NCBI GenBank assembly: GCA_052386745.1
Contig: JBQTJW010000016.1
Coordinates: forward strand, 151,469-215,468
DNA length: 64,000 nucleotides
Source of the DNA: Panacagrimonas sp052386745
GTDB lineage: Bacteria; Pseudomonadota; Gammaproteobacteria; Nevskiales; Nevskiaceae
Reading direction: 5' to 3'
This document shows positions 37,546 through 46,034 of the stretch, piece after piece; position 1 is the stretch's first letter; the number at the start of each line of letters is the position of its first letter. The position numbers were made by a program, and so were the translations under genes. A model generated the notes under the pieces. It made no database searches, was not told where the DNA came from, and worked only from the letters and a program-made list of their open reading frames with translations.

Positions 37546-38688
37546 ATGGACGTCGAAACTTTCCGTAACGCCAACATCGCGGCGTATGACAAGAGCAACT
37601 TCGTCAATGCTTTCAACGACTGGCGCTCGACCAAAAAACTTGCGTTCTTCGAGAAGGATAAGGTGCTCTATATCGCGACGGACGACGATAAGACCTACGA
37701 CCCGGTCTTCAAGCTTTGCGGTGCCGGATTCAAGGACTTTCACGTGACGACCAACTACGCGGTTTCATCGGCTAGCGCCTTGGGGGCGCTGCTGCTCCAC
37801 GGCGCTACAAACGTCCAGTTCAAGCCGACCGTGGGAAACAGTTTCAAGTTCGCAAAAGGCTCCTGCATGGAGGTTGGGCTCAAGGTCGCCGGTCAGTTGA
37901 AACTGCGGTACCCGGTTCTTCCGAACACAAGCCCCATCGTGTCGGACATCCAGTCGGAGGCCGCGTCGGTCATGGGCGAGTCCGGTACCTATATGAGCTG
38001 TGGGATGCGAACGGTGCACCGGCTCTACCTCGCCACCGCCTTCGTCATTCTGCGCAAGCTCAAGGGGAGTACACGCGACGGTGTCGTGGCAATGATCGTG
38101 GACCGGAACGGCCGCATCATCAGTTGGGGCCGCAAGAATAATGCGGTGCCGTGCTGGCACGGCGAGACCAGCGCCATCATAGGGCTCGGCGGAAAGATTC
38201 CGAAAGGGAGCTGCGTTTACTCGACGCTCAAGCCGTGCAACATGTGCTCGGGACTGATCCATGACGCATCGGGTGGCGATGCGAAGGTGTTCTGGGGTCA
38301 GGACGATCCCGGTTCGATGGCAACAAATACCGTTCTGGAGCGAATGAAAATGGGCCGCGTGCTGGACGGCAACAAGAGTCACGACGGTGCGCGCGCGATT
38401 CTTCTGGGAGCGAAAACCAAAACGACTGACACGCGTCTGCCGATGGCGACTCGCCTATCATCGAGTTTCAACGCGCAGAAAAAAGGGGGCATGCAAAGCA
38501 CGATCGACTACATCGTGACCGATAGCGCCTCGACGATCATCAAGGAGGCCGAGCGCGTCCTCAAGAGCAAGCACGAAAAGTATCGCAGCGCACCCACCAA
38601 CTTCAACGAAAATACCGCGTTCGTCGTGAGATATCTCACAGATTTCATGGTGAAGCTCGGTCTGAGTCCGGAGGGTCTGGGTACCTGA
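37546..38688 (+). CDS. deaminase-fold protein (putative T6SS toxin)
   Basis: 380 aa. The C-terminal half holds a zinc-dependent cytidine-deaminase-like site: H205-G-E207 (WHGETSAI), with E207 the predicted proton shuttle, and P230-C231-x2-C234 (LKPCNMCSG), followed by the KVFWGQDDPGS strand. The H-x-E plus PCxxC layout is that of the nucleoside/nucleic-acid deaminase superfamily, and long, lineage-specific members with extra N-terminal domains are common among polymorphic toxins (Bd3614-type and relatives; exact subfamily not determined). The N-terminal ~140 residues are of unknown fold. AGGAG lies 10 bases before the ATG. No signal peptide. It lies beside two other cargo-like genes in a T6SS locus; no immunity gene is recognised. 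Confidence 0.62.
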   Translation: MDVETFRNANIAAYDKSNFVNAFNDWRSTKKLAFFEKDKVLYIATDDDKTYDPVFKLCGAGFKDFHVTTNYAVSSASALGALLLHGATNVQFKPTVGNSFKFAKGSCMEVGLKVAGQLKLRYPVLPNTSPIVSDIQSEAASVMGESGTYMSCGMRTVHRLYLATAFVILRKLKGSTRDGVVAMIVDRNGRIISWGRKNNAVPCWHGETSAIIGLGGKIPKGSCVYSTLKPCNMCSGLIHDASGGDAKVFWGQDDPGSMATNTVLERMKMGRVLDGNKSHDGARAILLGAKTKTTDTRLPMATRLSSSFNAQKKGGMQSTIDYIVTDSASTIIKEAERVLKSKHEKYRSAPTNFNENTAFVVRYLTDFMVKLGLSPEGLGT

Positions 38689-38711
38689 ATCTCACCAGGA
38701 CTACTGTGGAG

Positions 38712-38746
38712 CCCGCGTACCCTGCAAAGAGCTAGCGAATTGCGGG
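38712..38746 (-). repeat. REP-like palindrome, copy D (inverted)
   Basis: Minus-strand copy: CCCGCAATTCGCTAGCTC, then the TTGCAGGG and ACGCGGG ends seen in copy A, with a 5-bp GCGGG/CCCGC base stem. It faces copy B, 42 bases away, giving the head-to-head arrangement of a BIME. Confidence 0.7.
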
Positions 38747-38787
38747 ACTGCTGGTCAAGGCCAAGCTTCCGTGAAACGACCTTGACG

Positions 38788-38819
38788 ATCCTGCAATTCG
38801 CTGTCGCTCGTCGCAGGAT
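38788..38819 (+). repeat. REP-like palindrome, copy B
   Basis: 7-bp stem ATCCTGC / GCAGGAT (38788-38794 with 38813-38819) around AATTCGCTGTCGCTCGTC, immediately upstream of the RAYT gene. Confidence 0.75.
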
Positions 38820-38854
38820 ACAGGATGATGTTTGAGCCGAAATCGGAGCCAATA

Positions 38855-39400
38855 ATGAGGTGGAGACGCAACGATGGTGGATTACCGGCGAGCGCGGATT
38901 GCGGGTGGTTGTACCTCTTCACCGTCACGCTGGCGCAACGGGACGGGACCTTGCTGACGGACCATGCCGAACACCTGGGCAAGTGCTTTCGCTCGGTGCG
39001 CCAGAAACATCCTTTCGTCATGGATGCCTGCGTGGTGCTACCCGATCAACTGCATTGCATCTCGACCTTGCCGGAAGACAATGCCGATTTCTCGCTCCGG
39101 TGGTTTCTGATCAAGTCGGCTTTCTCTCGCGATTTAGTCAAAGGTGAGTGGCGGCGCGAGAGCCGCGTCCGGCGTGGCGAGAGAGGGGTCTGGAAACGAC
39201 GGCTCTGGGAGCATGTGATTCGCGATGAACGGGACTTCTCTGCGCACGTGGACTACATCCACATCAATCGAATCAAGCATGGCTTGGCGAAGCGTGCGAT
39301 CGACTGGCCGCCGTCTTTGATTCATCGGTATGTGCGCGAGCGACGTTGTTCGGCGAATCGGGCGGCGGAGCGGTTCGTTCTAGAGATGGCGCTTGGGTGA
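38855..39400 (+). CDS. REP-associated tyrosine transposase (RAYT), probably degenerate
   Basis: 181-aa Y1/HUH-type transposase-like protein of the RAYT family. Family signatures: LYLFTVTLAQRDGTLLTDH, the LPDxLH segment, NADFSLRWFLIKSAFSR, WEHVIRDERDFSAHVDYIH and W-P-S-LIHRYVR. Two catalytic-type residues look lost: the usual HxH reads QLH (LPDQLHC), and the conserved YIHYNPVKHG reads YIHINRIKHG. The ATG at 38855 gives the normal family start (MRWRRNDGG) and has GGAG upstream; a start 10 codons earlier exists. It is flanked by REP-like palindromes on both sides, its presumed substrates. Confidence 0.85.
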   Translation: MRWRRNDGGLPASADCGWLYLFTVTLAQRDGTLLTDHAEHLGKCFRSVRQKHPFVMDACVVLPDQLHCISTLPEDNADFSLRWFLIKSAFSRDLVKGEWRRESRVRRGERGVWKRRLWEHVIRDERDFSAHVDYIHINRIKHGLAKRAIDWPPSLIHRYVRERRCSANRAAERFVLEMALG

Positions 39401-39420
39401 GCGGCAAGTCCCGACGGCAG

Positions 39421-39468
39421 TCCCGCAATTCGCTTGCGCTCGTTGCAGGCTTCCCAGCCTGCTTGGGA
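39421..39468 (+). repeat. REP-like palindrome, copy C
   Basis: CCCGCAATTCGCTTGCGC followed by a CGTTGCAGGCT end. It adds a local hairpin GCAGGCT / AGCCTGC (39445-39451 with 39456-39462) and an outer TCCC/GGGA pair. It lies just before the TPR-methyltransferase start, downstream of the RAYT gene. Confidence 0.7.
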
Positions 39469-39475
39469 TGAACTC

Positions 39476-40789
39476 ATGAACGACAGGGTTTCCTTCACAC
39501 GCGAACAAGCGCTCGAATACGGGCGCGAACTCCGCAAGCGCGGCAGGTTCAGGGAAGCCCTGGAGTTTTTCGGACAGGTCACGAACCTGTGGCCGGAAAG
39601 CGCCGACGCCTGGCATTTCCTGGGGCTGCTGCGCTTCGAGTTGGACGAGGAGATTGAGGGCATCGCAGCGGTGAGGACGGCGCTCGAACTGGCGCCGGAT
39701 TACGCCGACGCGCATGCCAACCTCGGGAACATGCTGCTGAACAAGTCGGACCTGGAAGGCGCGCAGCAGCATCTGCATCGCGCGATTGAGCTGGACCCGT
39801 CAAACGTCGCACCACGGGTGGCGCTGTCCATCATTTTCCGGGCGCTGAGCCGGCTGGATGATGCCGAGGCCATCCTCAAGCCGGCGCTGGAACTGGCGCC
39901 CGACAGCGCGGCGGTGCATATCAGCTATGCCAATATCCTGACCGCGACCGGCGACGTCGTTGGTGCACTCCACCATTGCCGCCGTGCTTCGGAGATCGCT
40001 CCCGAACTGGCGGGATCGGAAGATCCGCTGGGCACGCTGCTGGCTTACAACGGCAAACTGGACGACGCGCGGCAATTGTTCCAAAGGCGGCTGCAACGCT
40101 GTCCAGAGGACCTGGGGGCACACCATATGCTGGCTGCCTGCGGGGGCATCGCGGCGCCACCGAAGGCGAACCCGGATTATGTTCGTGCCCTGTTCAACCG
40201 CGTTGCCGGCAGCTTCGACTCGAATCTTGCCGACCTTGAGTATCGCGCGCCCGGACTGATCGCGGCCTCAGTGACTGAACAGCTCGGCGTTGCAACCGGC
40301 TCGCTCGACGTGCTCGATGCCGGGTGCGGCACCGGCCTGCTTGGGCCGCTGATCCGGCCCCATTCCAAGCGGCTGGATGGCGTCGATCTGTCTCCCGGCA
40401 TGCTCGACCGGGCGCGGCTGCGAGCGGTTTACGACGAACTGATCGAAGCCGAGCTCACCGCCTTTCTGCGCAGCCGCGCGCAGAGCTACGACGTGATCGC
40501 CAGCGCGGACACGCTGTGCTACTTCGGCGCGCTGGAAGAAGTCTTCGCCGCTGCGCACCTCGCGCTTCGTCCGCACGGCTGGCTGCTGTTCTCGGTGGAA
40601 CACGGTTCCGAGCAGGACGCGGGTTACCGCTTGCAGGTCCACGGCCGCTACGCTCACCGGCGCGACTATCTGGAAAACGGTCTGACGGCGGCGGGCTTTG
40701 CGCGCATGATGGTCAGGGAAGAAGCGCTGCGCATGGACGCCGGCAAGCCGGTGGCGGGGTTGATCGTTGCAGCAAAACGCGGGAGCTAG
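39476..40789 (+). CDS. TPR-containing SAM-dependent methyltransferase
   Basis: 437 aa. The N-terminal half is five to six TPR units (about residues 1-215; SADAWHFLGLLRFE, YADAHANLGNML). The C-terminal half is a class-I methyltransferase with motif I VLDAGCGTGLLGP (about 280-292), the acidic LDGVDLSPGML strand, and SADTLCYFGAL. The start is ATG 39476; the frame runs 14 codons further back into a REP hairpin. It ends 3 bases before vgrG and supplies vgrG's ribosome site (GGGAG), so the two are co-translated. The substrate is unknown; small-molecule or protein methylation in spike loading, or a toxin-like role, are guesses. Confidence 0.75.
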   Translation: MNDRVSFTREQALEYGRELRKRGRFREALEFFGQVTNLWPESADAWHFLGLLRFELDEEIEGIAAVRTALELAPDYADAHANLGNMLLNKSDLEGAQQHLHRAIELDPSNVAPRVALSIIFRALSRLDDAEAILKPALELAPDSAAVHISYANILTATGDVVGALHHCRRASEIAPELAGSEDPLGTLLAYNGKLDDARQLFQRRLQRCPEDLGAHHMLAACGGIAAPPKANPDYVRALFNRVAGSFDSNLADLEYRAPGLIAASVTEQLGVATGSLDVLDAGCGTGLLGPLIRPHSKRLDGVDLSPGMLDRARLRAVYDELIEAELTAFLRSRAQSYDVIASADTLCYFGALEEVFAAAHLALRPHGWLLFSVEHGSEQDAGYRLQVHGRYAHRRDYLENGLTAAGFARMMVREEALRMDAGKPVAGLIVAAKRGS

Positions 40790-40792
40790 CAC

Positions 40793-43012
40793 ATGGCCGT
40801 CTTGACGCAGGACTCATCAAAGAACCGCTGGATCGACCTCGACACGCCGCTGGCCAAGGGCACGCTGGTGGTCGAGAACCTCACCGGCATGGAGACGCTG
40901 GGCAGGCTGTTCGAGTACGAGTTGTTTGCGCTCAGCGAAAAGAACGACATCAAGTTCGACGACCTGCTCGGCCTGCACGCCACGCTGGGCCTGGAATTGC
41001 CGGACGGTCAGCGTCGTTTCATCGATGGCCGCATCGCGCAGATCGGGCTGGTGGGCATGGCCGGCCGCCTGTTCCGTTATCGCCTGGTGCTGCGGCCCTG
41101 GCTGTGGATGCTGACGCGCACGGCCGACTCGCGGATCTTCCAGGAGAAGACGGCCAAGGAAATCATCGAGGATGTGTTTGCCGACCAGGCCGATGCGAAG
41201 TTCGAGTTCCGGCTCAGCGGAAGCTACATCAAGCGCGAATACTGCGTGCAGTACCGCGAAACCGACTTCAATTTCGTCAGCCGCCTGATGGAAGAAGAAG
41301 GCATGTACTACTTCTTCGAGCACAAGACGGGCAAGCACACGCTGGTGATCTGCGACGCCGCCAGCGCGCACGCCTCGGTCGGCAAGATCGCCTTCCGTCC
41401 GTCGGACCGGCAGATACGGGAGGGCCAGCAATACGTGCTCGACTGGAGCGTGACGCGCGAAATCCAGCCCGGCGCCACCGCGCTGCGCGACTACGATTTC
41501 GAAAAGCCCAGCGTCGACCTGCTGGCCAAGCGCTCGCAGGACCGTCCTCACTCCGAGGCGGCGCACGAGATCTTCGATTACCCCGGCGGCTATATCGAAC
41601 CCGGCGCTGGTACGCAGATCGCGCGCACGCGACTGGAGGAATTGCAGGCCGCGCACGAAGTGGTGGAGGGTCGCGGCAATGCGCGCCTCATCGCCAGTGG
41701 CAGCCTGTTCACGCTGGCAGATTTCGCACGGGCAGACCAGAACCGTGAATACCTGGTGGTTTCTGCACGCATCTCGGCGTCCAACAACCTGGCGGAGAGC
41801 GGTGCGGGGGACGCGTCGAGCTTCGACTGCCGCTTTGAGCTGATCCCCGGCAAGGAGCCCTACCGCGCACCGCGCAACACCCGGCGGCCCATCGTGCAGG
41901 GGCCGCAGACCGCGGTGGTGGTGGGGCCGGCAGGCGAAGAAATCTTTGTCGACAAGTACGGACGCGTGAAGGTCCAGTTCCACTGGGACCGGCTGGGCAA
42001 GAACGATGACAAGAGTTCCTGCTGGGTGCGCGTTTCGCAGGTGTGGGCGGGCAAGAATTTCGGCTGGGTGACACTGCCGCGCATCAAGCAGGAAGTAATC
42101 GTCGACTTCCTGGAAGGGGACCCGGATCGGCCCATCATCACCGGCCGCGTCTACAACGCCGAACAGATGCCGCCGTGGGCGCTGCCGGCCAACAAGACCC
42201 AGTCCGGCATCCTCACGCGTTCAAGCATGGGCGGTGCACCGGCCAATGCCAACGAGCTGCGCTTCGAGGACAAGAAAGGCTCCGAGCAGGTGTTCCTGCA
42301 CGCGGAAAAAAACCAGGACATCGAGGTCGAGAACGACGAGACGCACTGGGTGGGCCACGACCGCAAGAAGACCATCGACCACGACGAGAACGTGGAGGTG
42401 AAGAACAACCGCACGGAAAAGGTCGGCGTGGACGAAAAGATCACCATTGGCGCAAACCGCACGGAGAAAGTCGGGGCGAACGAGAAGATCGACGTGGGCG
42501 CCAACCGCACCGAAACCGTGGGTGCGAACGAGAAGGTCACCATCGCCGCGCAGCGGGAGCTGACGGTGGGAGCCAGCGAAAAAATCACGGTGGGCGCATC
42601 GCGCACCGAGACCATCGGCGCGGGCGTGACGCAGACCATCGGCGGATCGCTGAGCCAGACGGTCGCGGGGGGCGTCACCGTCTCCACGCCGGGTTCGATG
42701 ACGGTTACTGCGGCCGGTGGCTTCACGGTGATTGCACCGGGTGGCACCAAGACGGTGGACTCGATCTTTACCAAGATCGGCCTGAAGACCGAAGACATCT
42801 TCAGCATTCAGACGGCCATCCTGACGATGTCCAACACCATCGCCGGAACGGCCATCGCCCTGCAGGTCAACAAGGTGGATCTGACCGATGTCTGTTTCGA
42901 GCGCACGCTGATCAAGAGTGCGAACGAGCCGGTGTCCATGAAGGACGCTGCCGTCCGGATATTCAAGGGCAGCGTCCACGTGCAGAAGGCTGATGTGACC
43001 GTGATCGGCTGA
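40793..43012 (+). CDS. vgrG: type VI secretion spike protein VgrG (TssI)
   Basis: 739-aa spike tip. gp27-like base domain (about 1-380, with DFNFVSRLMEEEGMYYFFEH), gp5 OB domain hallmark DKYGRVKVQFHWD (starting residue 387), then a long beta-helix needle (about 505-640) of degenerate 11-residue-type repeats (VGANEKI, VGANRTET, VGASEKI, VGASRTET) and a short C-terminal cap of about 80 residues. There is no recognisable toxin domain at the end, so cargo presumably binds the tip through the PAAR-like protein downstream. The first gene after it is a small DUF3592-like membrane protein. Confidence 0.96.
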   Translation: MAVLTQDSSKNRWIDLDTPLAKGTLVVENLTGMETLGRLFEYELFALSEKNDIKFDDLLGLHATLGLELPDGQRRFIDGRIAQIGLVGMAGRLFRYRLVLRPWLWMLTRTADSRIFQEKTAKEIIEDVFADQADAKFEFRLSGSYIKREYCVQYRETDFNFVSRLMEEEGMYYFFEHKTGKHTLVICDAASAHASVGKIAFRPSDRQIREGQQYVLDWSVTREIQPGATALRDYDFEKPSVDLLAKRSQDRPHSEAAHEIFDYPGGYIEPGAGTQIARTRLEELQAAHEVVEGRGNARLIASGSLFTLADFARADQNREYLVVSARISASNNLAESGAGDASSFDCRFELIPGKEPYRAPRNTRRPIVQGPQTAVVVGPAGEEIFVDKYGRVKVQFHWDRLGKNDDKSSCWVRVSQVWAGKNFGWVTLPRIKQEVIVDFLEGDPDRPIITGRVYNAEQMPPWALPANKTQSGILTRSSMGGAPANANELRFEDKKGSEQVFLHAEKNQDIEVENDETHWVGHDRKKTIDHDENVEVKNNRTEKVGVDEKITIGANRTEKVGANEKIDVGANRTETVGANEKVTIAAQRELTVGASEKITVGASRTETIGAGVTQTIGGSLSQTVAGGVTVSTPGSMTVTAAGGFTVIAPGGTKTVDSIFTKIGLKTEDIFSIQTAILTMSNTIAGTAIALQVNKVDLTDVCFERTLIKSANEPVSMKDAAVRIFKGSVHVQKADVTVIG

Positions 43013-43026
43013 GTCATCTTCAGTCG

Positions 43027-43392
43027 ATGACCCGAAAGACCCATCCGATGGAGAACCTGCTGCTCGTCGCGATTCTGGTGATCGGCCTGGGGCTGGGGCT
43101 GGGACCTGTCCTGTGGAAGCAGATGCGCAACCAGCGGATTCTCGACAGCGGACGGCCGACGACCGCACGCATCGTCGAACTCATCGATACGCGGCGCAAG
43201 CACAACCAGGAGCCGGTGCTGACCATTCGCCTCCTGGTAGCCGGCCCGGACGGCGCCAGTTACCCCGCAGAGGTGACCGGGCCGGTATCGAGCCTGGAAA
43301 TCCAGCGCCTCAAGGCCGGCGCCGTCGTCACCGTGCGCTATGACCCCAAGAACCCCGAGCGGGTGGCCATCGACAAGGGCGCGGTGCCGTGA
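43027..43392 (+). CDS. DUF3592-like small membrane protein
   Basis: 121 aa. One N-terminal membrane helix (about residues 9-28, NLLLVAILVIGLGLGLGPVL), then a small beta domain with TARIVELIDT, the xVTGPVSS loop and VVTVRYDPKNPERVAID, the usual DUF3592 ending. Starts at 43027 and 43048 are both possible; neither has a strong SD. It overlaps the next gene by 4 bases. Role in the T6SS is unknown; possibly tied to loading or immunity, but this is inference. Confidence 0.65.
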   Translation: MTRKTHPMENLLLVAILVIGLGLGLGPVLWKQMRNQRILDSGRPTTARIVELIDTRRKHNQEPVLTIRLLVAGPDGASYPAEVTGPVSSLEIQRLKAGAVVTVRYDPKNPERVAIDKGAVP

Positions 43393-46034
43393 AGGTCATC
43401 AAGCCGCAGAAGCTCTCCCTGCTTACGCGCTGCATCGAGTTCAAGCAGAAATTCCGCATGGGAGTTTCCATCCTGATGCACGTCCCGCTGGGCGAGAAGG
43501 CCGACCTCTATTCCGAGGTGAGCCTGTGGAAACTCGCGGCGGAACAGCTTGGCAAGGGTGCGGCGGTCGACGCCGCCATTCCCAAGCTGGTGCCGGAGTT
43601 TCTGGTTCACGGCATCGCCCATCCCCCTGGCGGCGCGCCCGCACCGGCCTGCGCCGTGCGGGCACGTTTCGGGGACTGCGAGAAAAAGCTGCTGGTGTTC
43701 GGAGATCGCCATTGGCACGGCTCGACCACCAGCGCGCCACAGCCGTTCACGGACATGCCCCTGAACTGGAGCGCAGCGTTCGGCGGGGCCGGTTATGCGG
43801 CCAACCCCGTGGGCAAAGGCATGGCGGACGGCGATGCGGGGAACGATCAAAAGCGGATCGCGCTGCCCAATGTCGAGCATCCCGAACACCGCGTCGTGCG
43901 TCCGCAGGACCGCCCGCCGGAACCCGCGGGATTTGGCGCCATCGACCAGACCTGGCCGCAGAGAGCGGCCAAGGCGGGAACCTACGATGCCGCCTGGCTG
44001 AAGTCCGACTTCCCCGCCTACGCCCGGGATATCGACTGGCGCTTTTTCAACCTGGCGCCGGCAGACCAGTGGTTACGCTTTCCGCTCGCAGTGAACGAGC
44101 ATTACGAGTTCGAAAATCTGCATCCGGGCAAGCCGCTGATCGCCGGGCAGCTGCCGGGGTTCCAGGCGCGCTGCCTGGTCAATCGCGACCCCGCTGAACC
44201 TGCGCTGGAAACCGTGCCGATGCGGCTGGGCACCGTCTGGTTCTTCCCGCACATCGAGCGCGCGATTCTCGTCTACCAGGGTTTCGTGGACGTCGTCGAG
44301 GAGGACGGCGCGGATATCCACCACATCGTGGTCGCCGCCGAGCACGCCGACCAGCCCAAGCCGGCCGGGCATTATCAGGACGTCCTCAACGGTCGTCTCG
44401 ACAAGGACAAGGGGGCACTCAAGCTGCTGCGCGATGGCGACCTGCTGCCATCCGATCTTGGAGCGGCCGACACCGCGCAGGACGACAGCAAGACCCTGCT
44501 TAGCGGCCAGAACCGCCTGCGCCAGAACATTCACAAGCGCCGCCTTCGCGAGACCGAGAGGGTCCGCGCCGAGGTCGCCTCGTACGGACTCGACCCCGAC
44601 GAACACGGCCCCGCCTTGCCGGTGCCCGACCAGGCCCTTCCCGACCTCGAACACCTGCCTGACCACCTCGACCGCCTGCTCGCGCAGGCCAGGCGTGACA
44701 GCGAGAAGGCCAAGGCCGATGCCGCGGCCAGCGTCGAAGCCACCGCAAAGCAGTTTGCCGCCCTGGGCATGAGTTTCGACCCTGTGCGCGCAGAGCTCGC
44801 CGATCGGCCCAAGGGCCCGCCAACCTTCAGCGCCAAGGCCCAGCTCGACAGCCTGGAGAAGCTCGCTCAGGGCCTCGCGGCCGATGGAACCGCCGTCGTC
44901 GAGCTGGAGGGCTATTACAAGGACCCGGCCTTCCGGGAACGGCTGTTTGATGCCGAACGCAAGATGCGCGAGACCTACCGCGCGACCGCGCACCTTCAGG
45001 ACGCGGCGCTGCCGATGGCGACGGAACGCGCGCAGGCCGTGCATGGGGGCATCGTCGCCGCACTCGCACGCGGAGTGTCCTTTGCGGGGCTGGACCTGAC
45101 CGGTGCCACCCTGTCCGATCTGGACCTGTCCGGCGCCGACTTCTCCGGGGCCCTGCTTGAATGCGCCAATTTCGATCGCAGCCGGTTGCGCGGCTGCAAT
45201 TTCAGCGACGCCGTGCTGACGCGCGCGCACCTGCATCAAGCCGATCTCTCCGGCTCCAATTGCAGCGGTGCCAACCTGGCGCTGATCGAATGCAACGGCA
45301 CCCGCTTCGACGATGCCAACCTCGGCGCGGCCCGGCTGGAGGGCGCCATCCTGGTCCGGACCAGCTTCCAGCGCGCCAACCTCACCGGCGCCGAGTGCAG
45401 CAAGGCCCGCTTTGAGGACACAGACTGGACCGAAGTCCAGGCGCCCGACATGGTGTTCATGGATACCGATCTGCGCGGTCTGCGCCTGGTGCGGGCACAT
45501 CTGGAAAAATCCACCTTCCTGCGGTGCGACCTGCGCAGCGTGGACTTCAGCGGCGCGCAGCTTGAAGCCAGCCTCTTCCTCACCGCGCAGGGTGCGCAGG
45601 CCACATTTGCCGGCGCGCGCCTGGTCAATCTTCGTTGCGTGGAGGCCTGCGATTTCAGCCACGCGGATTTCTCCGGCGCGGACATGACGGAGGCCAATCT
45701 TCGCGGCTGCCTGCTGGCGGGGGCACAGCTCATCGGCACGAAACTGCCCGGCGCCGACCTGAGCGAAGCCAAGCTGAACACGGCCTCGTTTTATCTCGCC
45801 ATGGCGAACGGTGCGCGCATGGTCAAGGCGGACCTGCGCAACGCGGTGTTCGTGTCCGCCAACCTGATGGACGCGGTGCTCCAGCGCAGCAACATCCTGG
45901 GCGCGGACTTCCGCCTGGCCAACCTGTTCCAGGCGGACTTCGCCCGCGTCAAGGTGGATCACAGCGTGCAGTTCGCCCATGCGCTGATGAAGCGCACCCG
46001 CACGGTGCCACGCCTGGCGGCACCGGCCTCATGA
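43389..46034 (+). CDS. DUF2169 domain protein fused to pentapeptide repeats (T6SS adaptor)
   Basis: 881 aa. The N-terminal DUF2169 domain (about 1-310; MKVIKPQKLSLLTRCIEFK, PMRLGTVWFFPHIERAIL) is known as an adaptor placed next to PAAR-like DUF4150 proteins in T6SS loci. A charged, helical linker follows (about 330-560). The C-terminal ~300 residues are a pentapeptide-repeat beta-helix (ADLSGSNCSGANLALIEC, A(D/N)LxG pattern), starting about residue 567. The GTG start overlaps the preceding stop by 4 bases, and the end overlaps the next gene by 4 bases. The fusion of adaptor and beta-helix in one chain is notable. Confidence 0.85.
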   Translation: MKVIKPQKLSLLTRCIEFKQKFRMGVSILMHVPLGEKADLYSEVSLWKLAAEQLGKGAAVDAAIPKLVPEFLVHGIAHPPGGAPAPACAVRARFGDCEKKLLVFGDRHWHGSTTSAPQPFTDMPLNWSAAFGGAGYAANPVGKGMADGDAGNDQKRIALPNVEHPEHRVVRPQDRPPEPAGFGAIDQTWPQRAAKAGTYDAAWLKSDFPAYARDIDWRFFNLAPADQWLRFPLAVNEHYEFENLHPGKPLIAGQLPGFQARCLVNRDPAEPALETVPMRLGTVWFFPHIERAILVYQGFVDVVEEDGADIHHIVVAAEHADQPKPAGHYQDVLNGRLDKDKGALKLLRDGDLLPSDLGAADTAQDDSKTLLSGQNRLRQNIHKRRLRETERVRAEVASYGLDPDEHGPALPVPDQALPDLEHLPDHLDRLLAQARRDSEKAKADAAASVEATAKQFAALGMSFDPVRAELADRPKGPPTFSAKAQLDSLEKLAQGLAADGTAVVELEGYYKDPAFRERLFDAERKMRETYRATAHLQDAALPMATERAQAVHGGIVAALARGVSFAGLDLTGATLSDLDLSGADFSGALLECANFDRSRLRGCNFSDAVLTRAHLHQADLSGSNCSGANLALIECNGTRFDDANLGAARLEGAILVRTSFQRANLTGAECSKARFEDTDWTEVQAPDMVFMDTDLRGLRLVRAHLEKSTFLRCDLRSVDFSGAQLEASLFLTAQGAQATFAGARLVNLRCVEACDFSHADFSGADMTEANLRGCLLAGAQLIGTKLPGADLSEAKLNTASFYLAMANGARMVKADLRNAVFVSANLMDAVLQRSNILGADFRLANLFQADFARVKVDHSVQFAHALMKRTRTVPRLAAPAS

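Noticed and set aside
42430..42620. CRISPR-like repeat array
   Set aside because: The repeats are coding rows in the vgrG needle, in frame and without spacers; no CRISPR array is seen in the window.
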